Below, one piece after another: positions 49,627 through 59,591 of a stretch of DNA of 64,000 bases. The translations under genes were made by a program, and so were the position numbers. This stretch comes from Streptomyces tubercidicus. GTDB lineage: Bacteria; Actinomycetota; Actinomycetes; Streptomycetales; Streptomycetaceae. Each line of letters starts with the position of its first letter. Position 1 is the stretch's first letter. The notes below the pieces were generated by a model that saw only the letters and a program-made list of their open reading frames with translations, searched no databases and was not told where the DNA came from. The DNA lies in NCBI RefSeq assembly GCF_027497495.1, contig NZ_CP114205.1:4650001-4714000 (forward strand). Reading direction: 5' to 3'.

Positions 49627-52275
49627 ATGACTTCCAGCGCGCAGGTACCTGACCAGGCATCCGACCAAGGGACCGACCGCGAGACGCACACCGAGCCCGC
49701 CGCCACGGCCCCGCCCACGGCGAACGCCATGCGCCGCGCGCTCAAGCGGGCCCGCGACGGTGTCGCGCTGGACGCCGGCGAGGCCGCGGTGCTGCTCCAG
49801 GCGCGCGGCGAGGATCTCAGGGACCTGTGCGCCTCGGCGGCCCGGGTGCGGGACGCCGGACTGGAGGCCGCGGGCCGCCCGGGGGTCATCACGTACTCGC
49901 GCGGTGTCTTCATCCCCCTGACGCGGCTGTGCCGGGACAAGTGTCACTACTGCACCTTCGTCACCGTCCCCGGCAAGCTGCGCCGGGACGGCCACGGGAT
50001 GTTCATGTCGCCCGACGAGGTCCTGGACATCGCCCGCCGCGGCGCCGAAATGGGCTGCAAGGAAGCCCTGTTCACCCTGGGGGACAAGCCGGAGGACCGC
50101 TGGCCCGAGGCCCGCGAGTGGCTGGAGGCGCACGGCTACGACGACACGCTCTCGTATGTCCGCGCCATGGCCATCCGCGTTCTGGAGGAGACCGGTCTGC
50201 TGCCGCACCTCAACCCCGGGGTGCTGTCCTGGACGGACTTCCAGCGGCTCAAGCCCGTCGCCCCGTCCCTGGGGATGATGCTGGAGACGACCGCCGAGCG
50301 GCTGTGGAGCGAGCCCGGCGGCCCCCACTACGGCTCGCCGGACAAGGAACCGGCCGTCCGGTTGCGTGTCCTGGAGGACGCCGGCCGCTCCAACGTCCCC
50401 TTCACCACTGGGCTGCTCATCGGCATCGGCGAGACCTACGAGGAGCGCGCGGAGTCGCTGTTCGCGCTGCGCCGCATCCAGCGTGCCTACCACGGCATCC
50501 AGGAACTGATCATGCAGAACTTCCGCGCCAAGCCGGACACGGCGATGCGCGGCATGCCGGACGCGGAACTGGAGGAGCTGGCGGCGACGATCGCGGTGGC
50601 CCGGCACATCATGGGCCCCTCGACCCGTATCCAGGCGCCGCCCAACCTGGTCGACGGCGAATACCAGCTGCTCATCGACGCCGGGATCGACGACTGGGGC
50701 GGCGTCTCCCCGCTGACCCGCGACCATGTCAACCCCGAGCGCCCCTGGCCGCAGATCGACGAGTTGACCGAGCGCTGCGCCGTGGCCGGCTTCGAGCTGC
50801 GCGAACGGCTCCCCATTTACCCGGAGTTCCTCCAGCGCGGTGAGCCCTGGCTCGACCCCCGGCTGCTGCCGCATGTCCGCGCCCTCGCCGACCCGGAGAC
50901 GGGCCTGGCCATCGAGGACGCCCCCGTGGTGGGCCGCCCCTGGCAGGAGCCCGACGAGGGCTTCACGATGAGCTCCTCGGGCCGTACGGACCTGCACCAC
51001 ACCATCGACACCGAAGGCCGCACCGCCGACCGCCGTGACGACTTCGACGAGGTCTACGGCGACTGGGAGGCGCTGCGGGAGGCCGCGGCCCCCGGGATGG
51101 CGCCGGAGCGCATCGACTCCGACGTACGCGAGGCCCTGGCCCAGGCCGCCGACGACCCCACCCGGCTCACCGACCCGCAGGCCCTGGCGCTGCTGCATGC
51201 CGACGGGCCCGCCCTGGACGCGCTCTGCACCATCGCCGACCAGCTGCGCCGCGACACCGTGGGCGACGATGTCACCTACATCGTCACCAGGAACATCAAC
51301 TTCACCAACGTCTGCTACACCGGCTGCCGCTTCTGCGCCTTCGCCCAGCGCCGCACGGACGCCGACGCCTACACCCTCTCCCTGTCCCAGGTCGCCGACC
51401 GTGCCCAACAGGCGTGGGACGTGGGCGCGGTGGAGGTGTGCATGCAGGGCGGTATCCACCCCGACCTGCCCGGCACCGCGTACTTCGACATCGCGCGGGC
51501 CGTCAAGGAGCGCGTGCCCGGGATGCATGTGCACGCCTTCTCGCCCATGGAGGTCGTCAACGGTGCGACGCGCACCGGGCTGTCCATCCGCGAGTGGCTC
51601 AGCGAGGCCAAGGCCGCCGGTCTGGACACCATCCCCGGCACCGCCGCCGAGATCCTCGACGACGAGGTCCGCTGGATCCTCACCAAGGGCAAGCTGCCGA
51701 CCGCCACCTGGGTCGAGGTCATCAAGACCGCCCATGAGCTGGGCATCCGCTCGTCCTCGACGATGATGTACGGCCATGTCGACCAGCCCCGCCACTGGCT
51801 CGGCCACCTCCGTCTGCTCGCCGAGATCCAGCAGGAGACCGGCGGCTTCACGGAGTTCGTCACCCTCCCCTTCATCCACACCAACGCCCCCGTCTACCTG
51901 GCCGGCATCGCCCGTCCCGGCCCCACCACCCGCGACAACCGCGCGGTGACGGCCATGGCCAGGGTGCTGCTCCACCCGCACCTCACCAACATCCAGACCA
52001 GCTGGGTCAAGCTCGGCACGGAAGGCGCCGCCGAAATGCTCCGCTCCGGCGCCAACGACCTGGGCGGCACCCTGATGGAGGAGACCATCTCCCGTATGGC
52101 GGGATCGAGTTACGGCTCCTACCGCTCCATCCAGGACCTCATCGCCATCGCCGACCGAGCCGGCCGCCCGTCCCGCCCCCGCACCACGACCTACACCCCG
52201 GTCCCCGAGGAGCGCCAGGCCGCCGCCCTCGCCTCGGACGGCCATCTCCCGGAGCTCCTGCCGGTCGTGGAGTAA
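49627..52275 (+). CDS. fbiC: Bifunctional FO synthase (CofG-CofH fusion), F420 biosynthesis
   Basis: 882 residues. It makes 7,8-didemethyl-8-hydroxy-5-deazariboflavin from tyrosine and a flavin precursor, the chromophore of F420. The CofG half carries the radical-SAM cluster motif Cys102-x3-Cys106-x2-Cys109 (CRDKCHYC) and the CofH half has Cys563-x3-Cys567-x2-Cys570 (CYTGCRFC), followed by FAQRRTDADAYTLS. Both halves are complete and the length is normal for actinobacterial FbiC. ATG 49627 has GGAGG abutting it, too close for a normal site, so the mRNA may be leaderless; the first 40 residues are variable. In S. coelicolor fbiC also lies near afsR. Confidence 0.95.
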   Translation: MTSSAQVPDQASDQGTDRETHTEPAATAPPTANAMRRALKRARDGVALDAGEAAVLLQARGEDLRDLCASAARVRDAGLEAAGRPGVITYSRGVFIPLTRLCRDKCHYCTFVTVPGKLRRDGHGMFMSPDEVLDIARRGAEMGCKEALFTLGDKPEDRWPEAREWLEAHGYDDTLSYVRAMAIRVLEETGLLPHLNPGVLSWTDFQRLKPVAPSLGMMLETTAERLWSEPGGPHYGSPDKEPAVRLRVLEDAGRSNVPFTTGLLIGIGETYEERAESLFALRRIQRAYHGIQELIMQNFRAKPDTAMRGMPDAELEELAATIAVARHIMGPSTRIQAPPNLVDGEYQLLIDAGIDDWGGVSPLTRDHVNPERPWPQIDELTERCAVAGFELRERLPIYPEFLQRGEPWLDPRLLPHVRALADPETGLAIEDAPVVGRPWQEPDEGFTMSSSGRTDLHHTIDTEGRTADRRDDFDEVYGDWEALREAAAPGMAPERIDSDVREALAQAADDPTRLTDPQALALLHADGPALDALCTIADQLRRDTVGDDVTYIVTRNINFTNVCYTGCRFCAFAQRRTDADAYTLSLSQVADRAQQAWDVGAVEVCMQGGIHPDLPGTAYFDIARAVKERVPGMHVHAFSPMEVVNGATRTGLSIREWLSEAKAAGLDTIPGTAAEILDDEVRWILTKGKLPTATWVEVIKTAHELGIRSSSTMMYGHVDQPRHWLGHLRLLAEIQQETGGFTEFVTLPFIHTNAPVYLAGIARPGPTTRDNRAVTAMARVLLHPHLTNIQTSWVKLGTEGAAEMLRSGANDLGGTLMEETISRMAGSSYGSYRSIQDLIAIADRAGRPSRPRTTTYTPVPEERQAAALASDGHLPELLPVVE

Positions 52276-52419
52276 CCGCCGACCGCCGACCGCTGGCCTT
52301 CGCCTCCGCCTCCGCGGTTATCCACAGCCCCGCTCCGGCAACTCCGCCGACAGCTAATCTGCGGAGGCAGGCAGAAAATCCGGCACCGCGGCAACGCCGG
52401 GGCGGAGGGGGTGGATTCG

Positions 52420-55083
52420 GTGGCAGGCAACAGGCCGTCGCGCCAGGAGCTGATCCGGCTCCGGCGCCGGGCGGGGTTCGTCGGGCGGCGCGGCGAGATC
52501 GCCGCGTTCCGCGACAACTTCGCCCGCGCGGTGGAGGATCCGGCGCATCAGTTCCTCTTCCATGTGCGCGGACAGGCGGGCGTCGGCAAGACGTCACTGG
52601 TCCGGCAGTTCGAGGAGACCGCGCGCGAGCAGGGCGCACCGACCGCGTATGTCGACGAGGCGGTGCACGGCGTCCCCGAGGCGATGGCGGCCATCAGCGG
52701 CCAACTCGCCGCGCAGGGCCACCCATTGAAGGTCTTCGACAAGCTGCTGGCCACCTACCGGGAGCGGCGCCACGAGGCCGAGGCGGCGGCGGTCGCCGCG
52801 GAGGGAGCGCCCGGCCCGGCGGACCAGGATGATCCTCAGGGGGCCGCCCCCTCACCCGGCAGCATGATCGCCGCGCAGGCCGGGCTGGCCGGCCTGGGGC
52901 TGCTGCCAGGCGTCGGCGTCCTCACCGGAGGACTGGACCCCCGCCAGGTGGCGCGCGGCGCGGACCGGCTGCGCGGTCTGCTCAGCGCCCGGCTGCGCAC
53001 CCATGACGAGGTGCGGCTGGTGATGGCGCCGCTGGAGGTCCTGACACCGGTCTTCGTCCGCGAAGTGAGCGCGGTCGCGGACGAGTCGCCCTCCGTAGCG
53101 CTCTTCTTCGACACCTATGAGCGGACGGGGCCGCTGCTCGACATCTGGCTGCGTGACGTCCTGGTCAGCGATCGCCATGGACCGCTGGCGCCCAACGTGG
53201 TGGTGACACTGGCCGGCCAGACCGCACTGGACCGCCGGTGCTGGGCCGACTGCCTGGACTGTGTGACGGAGCTGCCACTGGACGCCTTCACGGAGGACGA
53301 GGCGCGCCAGTTCCTGGCAACCAGGGGCATCGCCGATGAGCACATCGTCGACGTGATCCTCCGGCTGTCCGGCGGCCTTCCGGTGCTGGTCTCCACCCTC
53401 GCCGAGAACCGCCCGCGCGCCGCCGAGGCCGTCGACGACCCCAGCGACACGGCCGTCGAGCGCTTTCTGAAATGGGAGACGGACCCGGTGCGCCGCGAGG
53501 CCGCCCTGGCCGCCGCCCTGCCACGCCATCTCGACGAGGACATCTTCCGGACCGTGGTGGACGCGGCCGCCGCCGAACGGTTCGGCTGGCTCTGCGGACT
53601 GCCGTTCGTCGCCGACCGGGCCGGGCGGTGGCAGTACCACGAGGTGGTGCGGACGGCGATGCTGCGCCTCCAGCGCCGTAGATCACCGCAGACCTGGACG
53701 GCGCGGCACCGCCGTCTCGCCGAGGCCGCCCGGCGCCTCCGTATGGACCGTGCGCCCGATGCGAACCCGGCGGAGTCCTGGACCGACGAGCGCCGGCGGG
53801 ACCACCGGCTCCGGGAGATCTACCACTCCCTCTGCGCGGATCCGCCGTCGTCCCTCGACGCGGCGCTGTCCGACACCCTGGACGCCGCCGAACACGCCCC
53901 GGCCGCCTTGCGCGGCATCGTGGAGACCGTACGCCAGGCCGGTGAGGACGCCGACGACCCGGAGGTCCGCGACTGGGGTGCGCGCCTGACCGCCGCGCTC
54001 ACCGAGGACGGCGGCGGCCTGATCCCGATCCTCACCGCACTGCTCGGCCGCCCCGGTCTCGATGCAGTGCGGCAGGCCCGTATCCACCGCGTCCGGGGCC
54101 GCGAGCACCGCCAGGCCGAGGACTGGCCACAGGCATTCGCCGACTTCGACCGCTGCCTGGAACTCGATCCGCGCAACGCCTCCGCCCTGCTCGGCCGCGG
54201 TCTGACACACCGCTATATGCGCTCCTTCGAGCGCGCCGCCGAGGACTACACCCGCGCCCTGGAGATCACCCCGGACTCCCTGGAAGCGGCCTCCCAACTC
54301 GGCGAGGCATACCGCCTCCTGGGCCGCTACGAGCAGGCCATGACCGAGTTCGACCGGGCCCTGGCCCTGCAGCCCCGGCACGCCTTCAGCATCGGCAGCC
54401 GCGCCGTCTGTCTGCGCCGCCTCGGCCGGCACGAGGAAGCGCTGGCGGGTCTGGAGCGCGCCATCGAGATCAACGCGGACTATGCCTGGGCGATGGCCGA
54501 ACGGGGCGCCACCTACCGCGACATGGGGCAGTACGACCTTGCTTTGGCCGAGTTCGACCGCGCCCTCGCCGTCAACCCCACCTATGTCTGGGCCTACGCC
54601 CGCCGTGGAATCACCCTCCGCGTGCTGGGCCGCCACGAGGAGGCTCTCACCGCCCTGGGACGTGCGGCCGAACTCCACCCGGACGACCCCTGGATATGGG
54701 CGGAGCGCTGCCACACCTGCCTCGACGGCGGGCGCTACGAGCAAGCACTCCGCGAGGCCGACCGCGCCCTTGCCCTCGACCCCGGGTACGCCTGGGTTCA
54801 TCTGGCCCGCGGTCAGGCGCTGCACGCCCTGGACCGTCCCGAGCAGGCACTCGCAGCCCTCGACCGCTGCCTGGAACTCCACAGGGACGACGCCCGGGTA
54901 CGGTCCCTGCGCGGCACGGTGTCCCACCGTCTGGGCCACCACGCTCAAGCCCTCGCAGACCTGGACCGGTCGATAGCCCTGGACCCCGCGGACCGCTCCA
55001 CCCGCGCCCAACGCAGCCTGGTGCTACGAGCCCTGGGCCGCCCGGAGGACACCCCGTCCGCATGCTCCGCCGCCTCGGAGTAA
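52420..55083 (+). CDS. STAND-type ATPase with nine tandem TPR repeats
   Basis: 887 residues. P-loop GQAGVGKTS at 51-59 and an AAA/STAND module (SVALFFDTYERTGPLLDIWLRDVL as Walker B region; GLPVLVSTLAE) run to about residue 480. From about 565 to the end come nine back-to-back 34-residue TPRs (GRYEQALREADRALALDPGYAWVHLARGQALHAL type), very regular. Such proteins are signal-activated scaffolds or switches; defence, development and regulatory roles are all known. A low-complexity insert (residues ~118-145) interrupts the NTPase. GTG 52420 has GGAGGGG at nine bases; GTG 52411 is too close. No effector domain is fused. Confidence 0.85.
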   Translation: MAGNRPSRQELIRLRRRAGFVGRRGEIAAFRDNFARAVEDPAHQFLFHVRGQAGVGKTSLVRQFEETAREQGAPTAYVDEAVHGVPEAMAAISGQLAAQGHPLKVFDKLLATYRERRHEAEAAAVAAEGAPGPADQDDPQGAAPSPGSMIAAQAGLAGLGLLPGVGVLTGGLDPRQVARGADRLRGLLSARLRTHDEVRLVMAPLEVLTPVFVREVSAVADESPSVALFFDTYERTGPLLDIWLRDVLVSDRHGPLAPNVVVTLAGQTALDRRCWADCLDCVTELPLDAFTEDEARQFLATRGIADEHIVDVILRLSGGLPVLVSTLAENRPRAAEAVDDPSDTAVERFLKWETDPVRREAALAAALPRHLDEDIFRTVVDAAAAERFGWLCGLPFVADRAGRWQYHEVVRTAMLRLQRRRSPQTWTARHRRLAEAARRLRMDRAPDANPAESWTDERRRDHRLREIYHSLCADPPSSLDAALSDTLDAAEHAPAALRGIVETVRQAGEDADDPEVRDWGARLTAALTEDGGGLIPILTALLGRPGLDAVRQARIHRVRGREHRQAEDWPQAFADFDRCLELDPRNASALLGRGLTHRYMRSFERAAEDYTRALEITPDSLEAASQLGEAYRLLGRYEQAMTEFDRALALQPRHAFSIGSRAVCLRRLGRHEEALAGLERAIEINADYAWAMAERGATYRDMGQYDLALAEFDRALAVNPTYVWAYARRGITLRVLGRHEEALTALGRAAELHPDDPWIWAERCHTCLDGGRYEQALREADRALALDPGYAWVHLARGQALHALDRPEQALAALDRCLELHRDDARVRSLRGTVSHRLGHHAQALADLDRSIALDPADRSTRAQRSLVLRALGRPEDTPSACSAASE

Positions 55084-55175
55084 CGGCGGCCCCGGGGCGA
55101 ACGGGCGGTTCGTCAGCGGAAGTCAGCCGCTGAGCATGGCCGCCGCCCAAACAGGGGGCACCGGCCGCCGCCCGC

Positions 55176-55439
55176 TCAATCCCCCACGCCCCCCTCGTAC
55201 TCCGCCTCGTGTTGCAGGATGCACTGCTGCCACTGCGACAGTGCCTCCTCGCGGTCGCCTCCGCTGTCCTGGGCGGCGACGATCAGTGCGTCGGCGGCCA
55301 TGGCGGCGAGCCGTACGGCGATATGGCAGACATCGCTCTGGGGGAGCGGACGGAGGAGTTCCACCGCGCCGTCGCTGTCTCCGGAGAGCGCGGAGGCGAC
55401 GACAGCCATGGTGGTGCGATCCCACTCGTACTCGGACAT
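55176..55439 (-). CDS. Hypothetical small acidic protein
   Basis: 87 residues: MSEYEWDRTTMAVVASALSGDSDGAVELLRPLPQSDVCHIAVRLAAMAADALIVAAQDSGGDREEALSQWQQC ending EGGVGD. Helical and acidic, single domain, no known family. ATG 55439 chosen because upstream text is repetitive; the ribosome site is weak. Convergent with the STAND gene. Confidence 0.6.
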   Translation of the reverse strand: MSEYEWDRTTMAVVASALSGDSDGAVELLRPLPQSDVCHIAVRLAAMAADALIVAAQDSGGDREEALSQWQQCILQHEAEYEGGVGD

Positions 55440-56027
55440 GGGGAGAGCATGCCCAACGGGCGCCGCCGCCATCATCGAACGGATGAGCGCCGGAGTGGGG
55501 GCGGGAGGGGAGTGCGGGGAGGGAGGGACGGGGGTGGCGCCGGTCCTCCGGACGGACCGGGCTGCCGGTCCGCGGGGCGGGTCCCACGTCCGGATGACCG
55601 GCGCCACCTCAGCCCAGTTGACGGACCGGGCCGCCCGCCAGGAAGGCGGTGATTCCCACCGAAACGCCCCCCGGTCACGCCCCGAGGTCCCGCCCCGACG
55701 TCACGCCCGATGCGGCATCGTCGGCCACGCCCCGACGTCACGCCCCCGCCCATCGTCCCCGGCGCGATCCCGTCCACCAATCCCGCCCACCGAACCCGTA
55801 CCTATCGGGACGCTAGTGGTCAAAAGCCCCCTTCTGAATGACTATTCGCAATACCCACCTGGCTGAAAATTGATCATTCCTGGTCGATTACAGTGCTGCG
55901 CCAGGGGCCCCACTAGGCCCCCGGGACGTAGTGAGCTTCAGGAGGGCGCAGTGAGCGAGCGCAGCGAGCGTGCCGTTCGGAAGTGCGCGCCGCGCGCACG
56001 CGAGGCCGGGCGGAGCGGGGTTCCGGC
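55440..56027. other. Gene-free region before the ADP-ribosylglycohydrolase
   Basis: 588 bp. It contains the direct repeat CGCCCCGACGTCACGCCC at 55691-55708 and 55728-55745, and an AT-rich stretch at about 55830-55895 likely to hold the promoter of the downstream gene. Small frames here have no family features. Confidence 0.5.
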
Positions 56028-57146
56028 ATGAGCGCGGCGGGCGGCGGCGCCATCTGGGGGCGCGCGGAGCAGCAGGATTTCCGCAGCCGGGTACGCGGCT
56101 GTCTGCTCGGCGGCGCCATCGGCGATGCGCTCGGTGCCGGGATCGAATTCCACTCGATCGACGCGATCCGCGAGACGCACGGCCAGGAGGGCGTGACCGA
56201 TCTGGTGCCCGCCTACGGGCGGCGCGGCGCGGTCACCGACGACACCCAGATGACGCTGTTCACCGTGGACGGCCTGATCCGCGCCCAGGTACGCCGCGAC
56301 ACCGGCGCCTGGCATCCGCCCACCGACGTCCACCGCGCCTATCTGCGCTGGGCCGCCACCCAGCGGGACTGGGGCCCGGACGAGCGCAAGAAGGACGACG
56401 GCTGGCTCGCCCGTGAGGAGTGGCTGTACTCCCGGCGGGCGCCGGGCCAGGCCTGTCTGAGCGGTCTCGGTGACGAGGCGATGGGCACGCTCGACAAGCC
56501 CAAGAACCCGGAATCGAAGGGCTGCGGCGCGGTGATGCGCTCCGCCCCGTTCGGGCTGCTCGTCGGCTGGGAGCCGCAGCTGGTCTTCCAGCTCGCCGTC
56601 GAGTGCGCGGCGCAGACGCACGGCCACCCCACCGGCTATCTGGCGGCCGGCGCGTTCGCGGTGATCAGTCATTCGCTGGCCCGTGGCGAGGACCTCGACA
56701 GCGCCGTCCAGAAGGCGCTGGCCCATCTGGCCACCCGCCCCGGCCACGAGGAGACCACCGACGCCCTCAAGCGCGCGCTCGGCGCCGTACGGCAGGGCAT
56801 GCCGACGCCCGCCCGGGTCGAGTCCCTGGGCGAGGGCTGGACCGCCGAGGAGGCGCTGTCGATCGGCGTCTACTGCGCCCTGGTCGCCGAGGACATCCGG
56901 CACGGCCTCCTGCTGGCCGTCAACCACAGCGGGGACAGCGATTCCACCGGCGCGATCTGCGGCAATCTGCTCGGCACCCTGCACGGCGAGACGGCACTGC
57001 CGCCGGACTGGCTGGTCGAACTGGAGGGCCGGGACACCGTCCTCCAGCTGGCCGACGACTTCTCGATGGAGATGACACAGGGCGCCGCGCTGCACGGCCC
57101 GGCCGGCTCGTCACCGGGCTGGCTCGCCCGTTACCCGCGCGCGTAG
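56028..57146 (+). CDS. ADP-ribosylglycohydrolase family protein
   Basis: 372 residues: RVRGCLLGGAIGDALGAGIEF, AVTDDTQMTLFTVDGLIRA and HSGDSDSTGAICGNLLGTLHG give the metal-binding Thr-Asp-Asp and Asp-Ser-Asp motifs of the DraG/ARH family, which remove ADP-ribose from proteins or small molecules. An insertion around TQRDWGPDERKKDDGWLAREEWLYSRR is common in actinobacterial members. ATG 56028 chosen by the start of conserved text; the preceding GGGG is weak. Not in an operon; its target cannot be told. No ADP-ribosyltransferase gene is visible nearby. Confidence 0.88.
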   Translation: MSAAGGGAIWGRAEQQDFRSRVRGCLLGGAIGDALGAGIEFHSIDAIRETHGQEGVTDLVPAYGRRGAVTDDTQMTLFTVDGLIRAQVRRDTGAWHPPTDVHRAYLRWAATQRDWGPDERKKDDGWLAREEWLYSRRAPGQACLSGLGDEAMGTLDKPKNPESKGCGAVMRSAPFGLLVGWEPQLVFQLAVECAAQTHGHPTGYLAAGAFAVISHSLARGEDLDSAVQKALAHLATRPGHEETTDALKRALGAVRQGMPTPARVESLGEGWTAEEALSIGVYCALVAEDIRHGLLLAVNHSGDSDSTGAICGNLLGTLHGETALPPDWLVELEGRDTVLQLADDFSMEMTQGAALHGPAGSSPGWLARYPRA

Positions 57147-57225
57147 GGCGGTCGCAAACACAGCGGCACAGGACCGCCCGGCCGCGCCCGGCCAACGCCG
57201 CAGGCCCCGGCAACCCGTAGGCGGC

Positions 57226-58011
57226 CTACCGCATCAGCTCCCCCGCGTTGACCAGCAGTGACTGGCCCGTGATCGCGCGGGCCCGGTCGGAGGCCAGAAA
57301 GACCACGGTCTCGGCCACATCGGCGTCCGTCGCCAGTTCGGGCAGCGCCATCCGTTCGGTGAGCCGGGCCAGCACCTCGGCCTCCGGGACGCCTTCGTGC
57401 TGCGCCTGGAACCGTACGTACGCCTCCACCGGCGGGCCCCACATCCAGCCGGGCTGCACGGTGTTGACCCGTATCCGGTCCGGCCCCAGCTCGCGCGCCA
57501 GTGAGTACATCGCCGAAACCAGCCCGCCCTTGGACGCCGCATACGCCGCCTGCTGCATCTGGGACGGCGCGGCGACCGACGACTGGGTGCCGATCATCAC
57601 CACCGAGCCGCCGCCGCGCGCCGTGAGCGACGGCAGGCAGGCGCGGGTCATCCGCAGCGTGCCGAGGAGATTGACATCCACGACACGCTGCCAGGAGTCG
57701 AAGTCGGCATCCCGCAGGCCCCCGAAGTGCGAGTCCAGCGCGGCCACATGGACCGCCGCGTCGATCCCGCCGAACCGCTCCACGGCCAGCTCGGCCAGCG
57801 CCGCGCACTGCGCCTCGTCGCCGATATCGGTCGCCCGCCAGGCCGTACGCGCACCCGAAGGGTCCAGCTGCGCCGCCGACTTGGCCAGATTCGCCTCCGT
57901 ACGGGCCCCCAGCGCCACCGAGGCGCCCTCCCGCACACAGGCCGCCGCGACCTGATGGCCGAGCCCGGCGCCCACCCCCGAGACGACAACGGTCTTGTTC
58001 CGCAGCAACAT
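57226..58011 (-). CDS. Short-chain dehydrogenase/reductase
   Basis: 261 residues: NKTVVVSGVGAGLGHQVAAACVREGA (GxxxGxG cofactor motif), VAALDSHF in place of the usual NNAG, Ser at 144-145 (GTQSSVAAPSQ), Tyr157-x3-Lys161 (YAASKGG), and C-terminal ITGQSLLVNAGELM. Active site intact. The missing NNAG motif hints at a divergent subgroup. ATG 58011 has GGGAGG. Operator 58045-58059 lies 34 bp upstream, so it is a regulon member. Confidence 0.9.
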   Translation of the reverse strand: MLLRNKTVVVSGVGAGLGHQVAAACVREGASVALGARTEANLAKSAAQLDPSGARTAWRATDIGDEAQCAALAELAVERFGGIDAAVHVAALDSHFGGLRDADFDSWQRVVDVNLLGTLRMTRACLPSLTARGGGSVVMIGTQSSVAAPSQMQQAAYAASKGGLVSAMYSLARELGPDRIRVNTVQPGWMWGPPVEAYVRFQAQHEGVPEAEVLARLTERMALPELATDADVAETVVFLASDRARAITGQSLLVNAGELMR

Positions 58012-58044
58012 CTGTGCCTCCCGGCCCGGCCGCCCAGCGCGCAT

Positions 58045-58059
58045 CTGATGGAGCGTCAG
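58045..58059. promoter_or_regulatory. TetR-type operator palindrome, site 13 (CTGATGGAGCGTCAG)
   Basis: One mismatch from CTGAC-N5-GTCAG, upstream of the SDR at 57226-58011. Confidence 0.75.
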
Positions 58060-58178
58060 GCTAGGACGGGCGGTCCGGGAAGACCAGAGCCGTTCGCCAA
58101 GACGGAGGCACGCACGGTCAATACCGGGGCACATGAACCCAGGGTGCGCAGGGTGCGCCAGGCCCCGGCCGCCCGCCC

Positions 58179-59402
58179 TCAGTCCTGCCGGCGCGCGCCC
58201 TCCAGCGCCTTCCGCAGGCGGCCGAGCCCCTCGCGGATCTCCTCCGGGGGGTGCGTCACGAACGACAGCCGGGCGGCCGTGGCGTCCGGCGGCCCGGCGA
58301 AGAACGGCGCGCCCGGGACGTATGCGACGTCGTGCCGCACCACCTCGGGCAGCAGCGCCGTCGCGTCGTACCCCTCGGGCAGCGTCGCCCACACGAACAT
58401 GCCGCCCGCCGGACGGTTCCACCGCGAGCCCTCGGGCAGCGCCGCGGCCAGCCCGTCGACCAGTGCGTCCCGCCGCTCACGGTAGGCGTCCCGCACCCGC
58501 CTCAGATGCGCGTCCAGGTCCGCGACCGCCAAGTACCGCGCCGCCGCGGCCTGGTCGACGGTCGAGGTGTGCAGATCGGCGGCCTGCTTGGCCACGACAC
58601 AGGCGCGCCGCAGCGCGGCCGGCGCGCGCAGCGACCCCAGCCGCAGACCGGGCGCCATCACCTTGGAGAACGAGCCGAGCAGCGCCGTACGGTCCTCGGC
58701 CCCGGGGAAGGAGGCCACCCACGGCACCGGCTCGCCCTCGAAGCGCAGCTCGCCGTACGGGTCGTCCTCGGCGATCCACAGCCCGCGCCGCGCGGCGACC
58801 TCGGCGACCGCGGCCCGGCGCTCGGCGGACAGCGTGCGGCCGGTCGGGTTCTGGAAGGTCGGCACGATATAGAGCAGCTTGGGCCGCTCCCGCGCGGTGA
58901 TCTCGTCCAGCGCGGCCGGATCCAGGCCCTCGTCGTCGGTCGGCACCGGCACCACCCGGGCACCGGCGAAGGAGAAGATCTGCAGCGCCGCGAGGTAACA
59001 GGGATCCTCGACCAGCACCACGTCCCCCGGCTCCAGCAGGGCCGTGGCCAGCAGCGTCAGGCCCTGCTGGGAGCCGGTGGTCACCAGCAGGTCATCGGCG
59101 TCGGTGGCCAGTCCGCGCGCGGTGGTGCGCGCCGCGACGGCCGCACGCAGCGCCGGACTGCCCTCGCTGGTGGAGTACTGGAGCGCACGCAGCGGATCCT
59201 CGGCCAGTACGTGCCGGAAGGCGGCCGCGAGCCCCTCCGTATCGAACAGCTCGGGCGCGGGCAGCCCGCCGGCGAACGAGATGACCTCGGGCCGGGCGGT
59301 GAGCGCCAGGATGTCGCGTACCGGCGAACTCCCGGTCCGCGCCGCACGGGCGGCGAGCCCGGGGACGGGGGTTGCTCCGCGGTCAACTATCGCGTCCGGC
59401 AT
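58179..59402 (-). CDS. PLP-dependent aminotransferase, class I/II (2-aminoadipate/MocR-like fold, no HTH)
   Basis: 407 residues: VISFAGGLPAPELFD, LQYSTSEGSPALRAAVAART, VTTGSQQGLTLLATALLEPGDVVLVEDPCYLAAL, VPTFQNPTGRTLS, the PLP lysine Lys247 in LLGSFSKVMAPGLRLG, and WNRPAGGMFVWATLPEG. This is the LysN/KAT II subgroup, which transaminates 2-aminoadipate, kynurenine or branched-chain substrates. ATG 59402 has GAGGGGAG. No operator nearby; its role in the catabolic set is unclear. Confidence 0.9.
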   Translation of the reverse strand: MPDAIVDRGATPVPGLAARAARTGSSPVRDILALTARPEVISFAGGLPAPELFDTEGLAAAFRHVLAEDPLRALQYSTSEGSPALRAAVAARTTARGLATDADDLLVTTGSQQGLTLLATALLEPGDVVLVEDPCYLAALQIFSFAGARVVPVPTDDEGLDPAALDEITARERPKLLYIVPTFQNPTGRTLSAERRAAVAEVAARRGLWIAEDDPYGELRFEGEPVPWVASFPGAEDRTALLGSFSKVMAPGLRLGSLRAPAALRRACVVAKQAADLHTSTVDQAAAARYLAVADLDAHLRRVRDAYRERRDALVDGLAAALPEGSRWNRPAGGMFVWATLPEGYDATALLPEVVRHDVAYVPGAPFFAGPPDATAARLSFVTHPPEEIREGLGRLRKALEGARRQD

Positions 59403-59591
59403 GGCGACTCCCCTCGCTCGTGGTCTGCGAGGGACCACCGCTAGCTGTAGTTGCCACGCAGCTTAAGCGGCCCGGGGCTGGGGTGCCGGGGTTATCGCAG
59501 GATGGGCCGGGGTGGGAGGGGCGGACGGGGCGGACGGGACGGCCCCATCCGCTCGCCGCCCGACGATTTCGTGCACCCGCCCCCTCCCCAT

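Noticed and set aside
49387..52245. 952-codon minus-strand frame
   Set aside because: Antisense to fbiC, whose two radical-SAM motifs are intact.
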